The notes under the pieces are model-generated. The model ran no database searches and was not told the origin of the DNA. It saw only the letters and a program-made list of their open reading frames with translations. The translations under genes were made by a program, and so were the position numbers. Shown here in pieces: positions 60,482 through 64,000 of a stretch of 64,000 nucleotides of DNA (the stretch's first letter is position 1; every line of letters begins with the position of its first letter). This stretch comes from Bacillus taeanensis. Its GTDB lineage: Bacteria; Bacillota; Bacilli; Bacillales; UBA6769. The stretch spans positions 185,154 through 249,153 of the forward strand of contig NZ_QOCW01000003.1 of NCBI RefSeq assembly GCF_003318295.1. The letters are read 5' to 3'.

Positions 60482-61603
60482 TTACCAAATATTAAGAGCC
60501 TCAATTTTTGCTAATGCCTCTTCAACAGAATGTGCAAGCACATTTAAATGACCCATTTTACGCTTTTCTTTTGCCTCTTCTTTTCCGTATAAATGAAGCT
60601 TACAATCATCAAATTGATCAATTTTTTGAAGGACATCTTCTAGATGTTCACCTAAAATATTAACCATGACAACAGGCTTCAACAAATCCGTTTTTCCAAG
60701 CGGCCAATTGCATACAGAGCGAATATGCTGTTGAAACTGCGACGTTTCACAAGCATCTAATGTATAATGTCCTGAATTATGTGGACGCGGTGCTAACTCA
60801 TTTACAAAAATGTGATCCTCATCCGTTAAAAACATTTCAACAGCAAGCGTGCCAACAAGGTTTAAAGAATCTGCAAGCTGAATCGCAATTTCTTTTGCAT
60901 TTTCCTCAACGTTTTTAGAGATTCTTGCCGGTACAATCGTTTGATGCAGGATGTTATCTTTGTGGATATTTTCAGCAACTGGGAAGGTTGTTGTCTCGCC
61001 CGATACACTTCTTGTTACAATTACTGAAATTTCTTTTTTAAAAGGAACCCAGCTTTCTAGAATGCAGTCTGTTTTTCCTACTAACTGCTCTAAAGCCATT
61101 TTTATATCCTGCTCTTCTTTAATCACAATTTGGCCTTTGCCGTCATAGCCGCCGCGGCATGTTTTTAATACCGCCGGCAAACCAAGTTCCTGAACGCCTT
61201 GGTTTAAGTCTTCTTTATTATCAATCAGTCGATAAGGGGCAACAGGAATGCCAAATTCACTAATCGCTCCTTTTTCAAACTTTCGATCTTGTGTAATGGT
61301 AAGAAGTTTACTCCCCTGCGGTAAATTGCCGTTTTCTTCAATCCATGTCGCTGTTTCATTATCAATATTTTCAAATTCATAAGTGATCACACTGCTTGTC
61401 TCAACAAGCTCCTTAGCACCCTCTAAACTATCATAGGAAGCAATCACTTTTTTATCGGCAACTTGTCCACATGGTGAATCAGTTTGCGGATCAAGTACTG
61501 CAATTCGATACCCCATCTCTTTTGCAGCAATTGCCATCATCCGTCCTAATTGTCCACCGCCTAAAATACCAATTGTCTCGCTAGGAAGAATGCGTTTTGT
61601 CAT
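60482..61603 (-). CDS. purK: N5-CAIR synthetase PurK
   Basis: ATP-grasp enzyme that carboxylates AIR to N5-[17 protein letters not shown] at the N-terminus, [12 protein letters not shown] in the ATP-grasp domain, [14 protein letters not shown] near the end. 373 residues. It overlaps purE by 4 bases. Confidence 0.96.
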   Translation of the reverse strand: MTKRILPSETIGILGGGQLGRMMAIAAKEMGYRIAVLDPQTDSPCGQVADKKVIASYDSLEGAKELVETSSVITYEFENIDNETATWIEENGNLPQGSKLLTITQDRKFEKGAISEFGIPVAPYRLIDNKEDLNQGVQELGLPAVLKTCRGGYDGKGQIVIKEEQDIKMALEQLVGKTDCILESWVPFKKEISVIVTRSVSGETTTFPVAENIHKDNILHQTIVPARISKNVEENAKEIAIQLADSLNLVGTLAVEMFLTDEDHIFVNELAPRPHNSGHYTLDACETSQFQQHIRSVCNWPLGKTDLLKPVVMVNILGEHLEDVLQKIDQFDDCKLHLYGKEEAKEKRKMGHLNVLAHSVEEALAKIEALNIW

Positions 61604-62091
61604 AACAATTCATCACTGCTTTCTAAAACTTTCTCACGTGTTTCAGTGCGACGTGTTTCAAGCTTGTCCGCAACTTCATCAAATTGTGTGCTTAAAACTT
61701 GCGCAGCAAGAAGACCTGCATTTGTTGCACCAGCTTTACCAATTGCTACGGTTGCTACCGGCACACCACCAGGCATTTGAACAATAGATAATAACGAATC
61801 AAGTCCGTTTAAGGCTTTTGATTGGACAGGAACACCAATAACTGGAAGTGTTGTTTTTGCAGCAACCATTCCTGGAAGGTGAGCAGCGCCGCCAGCTCCT
61901 GCAATAATAACTTTTAAGCCTCGTTCTCTCGCTTTTTCTGCATACTCAAACATTAAATCAGGTGTACGATGAGCAGAAACAACCTTTTTTTCGTATGAAA
62001 TATTTAGTTCATCCAACACATCGCAAGCATGCTTCATTGTTTCCCAATCAGATGTACTTCCCATAATGACGCCAACTAACGGTTTCATCAA
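61600..62091 (-). CDS. purE: N5-CAIR mutase PurE
   Basis: Moves the carboxyl group of N5-CAIR to give [25 protein letters not shown] (catalytic His) and [11 protein letters not shown] are the conserved loops. 163 residues. First gene of the operon, about 60 bases after the leader terminator. Confidence 0.97.
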   Translation of the reverse strand: MMKPLVGVIMGSTSDWETMKHACDVLDELNISYEKKVVSAHRTPDLMFEYAEKARERGLKVIIAGAGGAAHLPGMVAAKTTLPVIGVPVQSKALNGLDSLLSIVQMPGGVPVATVAIGKAGATNAGLLAAQVLSTQFDEVADKLETRRTETREKVLESSDELL

Positions 62092-62152
62092 AGGGCTCCT
62101 TTCCTATATAGAAATTATTATTTATCCGTTCTTTTCCAATTATTATTCTAAC

Positions 62153-62210
62153 AAAAAATCCCAGGGATGGTTTATATTCCTCTACAAGAGAAAGCCATCA
62201 TCCTGGGATG
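62153..62210 (-). terminator. Leader terminator of the guanine riboswitch
   Basis: Minus strand: ATCCCAGGATGATGGCTTT pairs with AAACCATCCTGGGAT, then TTTTTT. It lies between the aptamer and purE and would form when guanine is bound. Confidence 0.88.
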
Positions 62211-62257
62211 TCAAAGGATCCGTATTTAAACAATATCTTGTTTAAACCGAACAGCTT

Positions 62258-62328
62258 CCCTTCATAGTCCAGTAATTTATGGTTACCGGGTAGAAACGTC
62301 TAGGCCATATCCCTAAACATATATGAGG
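62258..62328 (-). promoter_or_regulatory. Guanine-class purine riboswitch aptamer
   Basis: Minus strand reads CCTCATATATG...GGGATATGGCC...GTTTCTACCCGGTAACC...CTGGACTATGAAGG. This is the purine aptamer with its three helices and conserved loops. The GACTAT context places a C at the specificity position (C74), so the ligand should be guanine or hypoxanthine, not adenine. P1 has one bulged base. Confidence 0.95.
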
Positions 62329-62352
62329 TATTGCTATCACTATCGCTCTTAC

Positions 62353-62382
62353 ATAGTAACAACAATTAAAGGTTTCTGTCAA
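62353..62382 (-). promoter_or_regulatory. Sigma-A promoter of the purine operon
   Basis: TTGACA (62377-62382), an 18-base spacer, TACTAT (62353-62358). The start site is near 62346, about 18 bases before the aptamer. Confidence 0.8.
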
Positions 62383-62384
62383 CA

Positions 62385-62430
62385 AAAAATCGAACAATTA
62401 AATCCTCTTTTAATATAATGTTCGTTTTTT
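62385..62430 (-). promoter_or_regulatory. Paired PurR boxes
   Basis: Two inverted copies of the PurBox core CGAAC: AAAAATCGAACAATTA on the plus strand with its core at 62391-62395, and AAAAAACGAACATTA on the minus strand with its core at 62420-62424. They sit just upstream of the -35 as in B. subtilis purE. The second box touches the stop codon of the NETI gene. Confidence 0.8.
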
Positions 62431-62617
62431 ACTTTAAAACGCCTTCAAAAATAATTGCCTGACGATAATATTCAGGATTTGCTCCTTTTTTTGTTTCTTT
62501 AAAAACAGGCTTTTCTGTACGCTTTACTGGTCGATAGCCTTCATCATCCATTCGTTTTAAGCATTGCTCAATGGTCTCATTTTCCTTCACTTCAAATTGT
62601 TTCCTTTTAGAAGCCAT
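62429..62617 (-). CDS. yebG: NETI-motif protein, YebG-like
   Basis: 62-residue basic protein with VKENETIEQCLKRMDDEGYRPVKRTEKPVF, the NETI motif after which the family is named. It starts at ATG 62617 behind GGAGGTGA; an upstream ATG at 62647 is less likely. It lies just upstream of the pur operon, as yebG does in B. subtilis. Function unknown. Confidence 0.88.
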   Translation of the reverse strand: MASKRKQFEVKENETIEQCLKRMDDEGYRPVKRTEKPVFKETKKGANPEYYRQAIIFEGVLK

Positions 62618-62849
62618 ACGTTCACGCTCACCTCCACTAACATACAAGCATATCTTTTCATTATAAAGCTGAATTAATAAACATTGCTAATTTTCACACA
62701 ACCAATTATAACAACAGCATAGATATTGTACTAACCTTTTTCTTTAGTTTCTTTTCAACATACTTAACAACTCTCTTTTCTAATTACTTATAGGATTCGC
62801 ACAATCGCTGTAAAAAATGAATAGGATAAAACAAGGAAATGAGGTGATC

Positions 62850-63314
62850 ATGTTGGACAGTTGGAATAAAATGAATCAATGGAAGCAGATGATGGATCAA
62901 TTTATGGGAGATAATTTTTGGAAAAATTTCAATATGGAGCAGCTATTAGGAAATAAACAAGAGCCAACTGTGAATGTATATGAAGCTGGAAATGAAGTTC
63001 TTTGTGTAATTAATCTTCCCGGATTACGAGATGTAAAAAACGTTGAGTTATATGTAGAATACCAGCAGTTAATTGTACGAGGGCATAACAGTCTTAAATT
63101 TTCAAGATTTCGACCTTTAAATGAAGAAATCTTTCAAGGATCGTTTGAACGTTCTATTAACCTCCCCTTTCCTGTACGCGAAAAGCCTATTGATGCTTCT
63201 TATAAAAAAGGCTTACTCATTATTCACCTTCATCGCTTAATGAGTGAAACACCACAAAAAAGAATTCCAATCCAAAATCATGATCAGCCAACGGAATTAA
63301 AGAAGAAAAAATAA
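62850..63314 (+). CDS. Hsp20/alpha-crystallin family protein
   Basis: 154-residue small heat-shock or coat-associated protein. A helical N-terminal region is followed by the alpha-crystallin domain (TVNVYEAGNEVLCVINLPGLRDVKNVEL; SFERSINLPFPV; KGLLIIHLHRL). ATG 62850 follows GAGGTGATC closely; a frame from 62817 lacks such a site. Bacillus homologues such as CotM and CotP are spore proteins, and this could be one. It ends in Lys residues. Confidence 0.82.
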   Translation: MLDSWNKMNQWKQMMDQFMGDNFWKNFNMEQLLGNKQEPTVNVYEAGNEVLCVINLPGLRDVKNVELYVEYQQLIVRGHNSLKFSRFRPLNEEIFQGSFERSINLPFPVREKPIDASYKKGLLIIHLHRLMSETPQKRIPIQNHDQPTELKKKK

Positions 63315-63423
63315 AGCCTCATATATAAATTTATAGATATATTGGCATACAATTTGTCTTTAGATAAATGTATGCTAATGGAATTATAAGGTGTTTTTTA
63401 TTTTTAAATTTATTAACCACAAA

Positions 63424-63458
63424 AAAACTCCTTGAAGAAAAATTCTTCAAGGAGTTTT
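63424..63458 (-). terminator. Terminator of the rRNA operon
   Basis: Perfect 16-bp stem AAAACTCCTTGAAGAA / TTCTTCAAGGAGTTTT with a 3-base loop just past the 5S gene. It works on both strands and so also ends the Hsp20 gene. Confidence 0.92.
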
Positions 63459-63465
63459 AAAATTG

Positions 63466-63582
<117 letters not shown>

Positions 63583-63819
63583 TTACAGGATGTTAGTCGT
63601 TCTACGTTGTTCACAGGACGTGAACGCTTTTAGTAGAACTTCCTGAATTTTATTGAGTTATTCTCTCAAAACTAGATAACAACGACTTTCCAATGACATC
63701 CAGCTTCATAAGCCAAACCGTACGGCTATTTTCTCTCTCCTACGAAGTCAAAAAGCGACTTCTTGGTGAGCGATTAAATATCCTATCGGTCTAAACGGGC
63801 TTATTCCGCTTTTGATTTA
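63583..63819 (-). other. 23S-5S spacer
   Basis: About 237 bases of transcribed spacer with CTAGTTTTGAGAG, a common Bacillus rrn spacer block. No tRNA cloverleaf is visible. Confidence 0.75.
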
Positions 63820-64000
63820 GGTTAAGCCCTCGATCGATTAGTATCTGTCAGCTCCACGTGTTGCCACGCTTCTACCCCAGACCTATCAACCTCATCATCT
63901 TTGAGGGATCTTACTAGCTTGACGCTATGGGAAATCTCATCTTGAGGGGGGCTTCATGCTTAGATGCTTTCAGCACTTATCCCTTCCACACATAGCTACC
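63820..64000 (-). rRNA. rrl: 23S ribosomal RNA, 3' end (cut by the window edge)
   Basis: The minus strand ends with ATCGATCGAGGGCTTAACC and contains the conserved 3'-terminal domain (AAGCATCTAAGCATGAAG, GAGATTTCCCATAGCG). The 5' part lies beyond base 64000. Confidence 0.95.

Noticed and set aside
63583..63819. tRNA gene in the 23S-5S spacer
   Set aside because: No cloverleaf, no TTCRA loop in a proper setting and no CCA end.

Overview
The window is a piece of chromosome from an endospore-forming, low-GC Bacillaceae species. The evidence is the B. subtilis-like gene order purEKBCSQLFMNHD - yerA - yerB - yerC - pcrB - pcrA - ligA - camS(yerH) - opuE - gatCAB - dgkB - rlmCD, together with spore-coat type genes, sigma-K, sigma-G and sigma-B type promoters, and strong AGGAGG ribosome binding sites. 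Most genes are on the minus strand. The right edge holds the 3' end of a 23S rRNA gene and a 5S gene, also on the minus strand.

Layout. Bases 1-2250: an AT-rich leader and an ABC-F ATPase. 2233-4430: a DEAD-box helicase and an orphan MinD-like ATPase. 4598-6300: a solitary IscB RNA-guided nuclease with a strongly folded upstream region that looks like its omegaRNA, behind a sigma-A promoter that overlaps a LexA/SOS-like operator. 6531-8403: an LCAT-type lipase and a DUF2935 protein. 8663-11194: a Tat-exported PhoX-type phosphatase with its own tatA and tatC. 11300-12673: a YheC/YheD-type ATP-grasp protein.

12790-21190 is the most unusual part. It is a manganese-oxidase (mnx) type cluster: a 1222-residue MnxG-like multicopper oxidase, MnxE and MnxF partners, an Sco-type copper chaperone, a MnxD-position protein and two paralogous membrane proteins. 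Two further genes beside it carry the same small beta-rich module as MnxD/E/F. Three divergent genes next to the operon each have a near-perfect sigma-K promoter (AC, 17 bases, CATANNNTA), which points to expression in the late mother cell and location on the spore surface. A sulfatase is one of them.

23361-30615 is accessory: a GNAT enzyme, a small HTH protein, a cold-shock protein, a sigma-G type small spore protein, a spore-coat glycan set (epimerase, CotS-like kinase fold, CotSA-like glycosyltransferase), a YgjP-type peptidase and a DUF1456 protein. 30808-49237 is the conserved block rlmCD through yerA. It includes two very small membrane proteins (34 and 32 residues), one translationally coupled to opuE behind a sigma-B promoter.

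49215-62430 is the complete twelve-gene purine operon. It is controlled by paired PurR boxes, a sigma-A promoter, a guanine-class riboswitch and a leader terminator, with many genes overlapping by a few bases. A NETI-motif protein, an Hsp20 protein and the rRNA genes follow. Three copies of a palindromic ~130-base repeat lie between genes.

All calls come from reading the sequence and recalling families; no database search was run.
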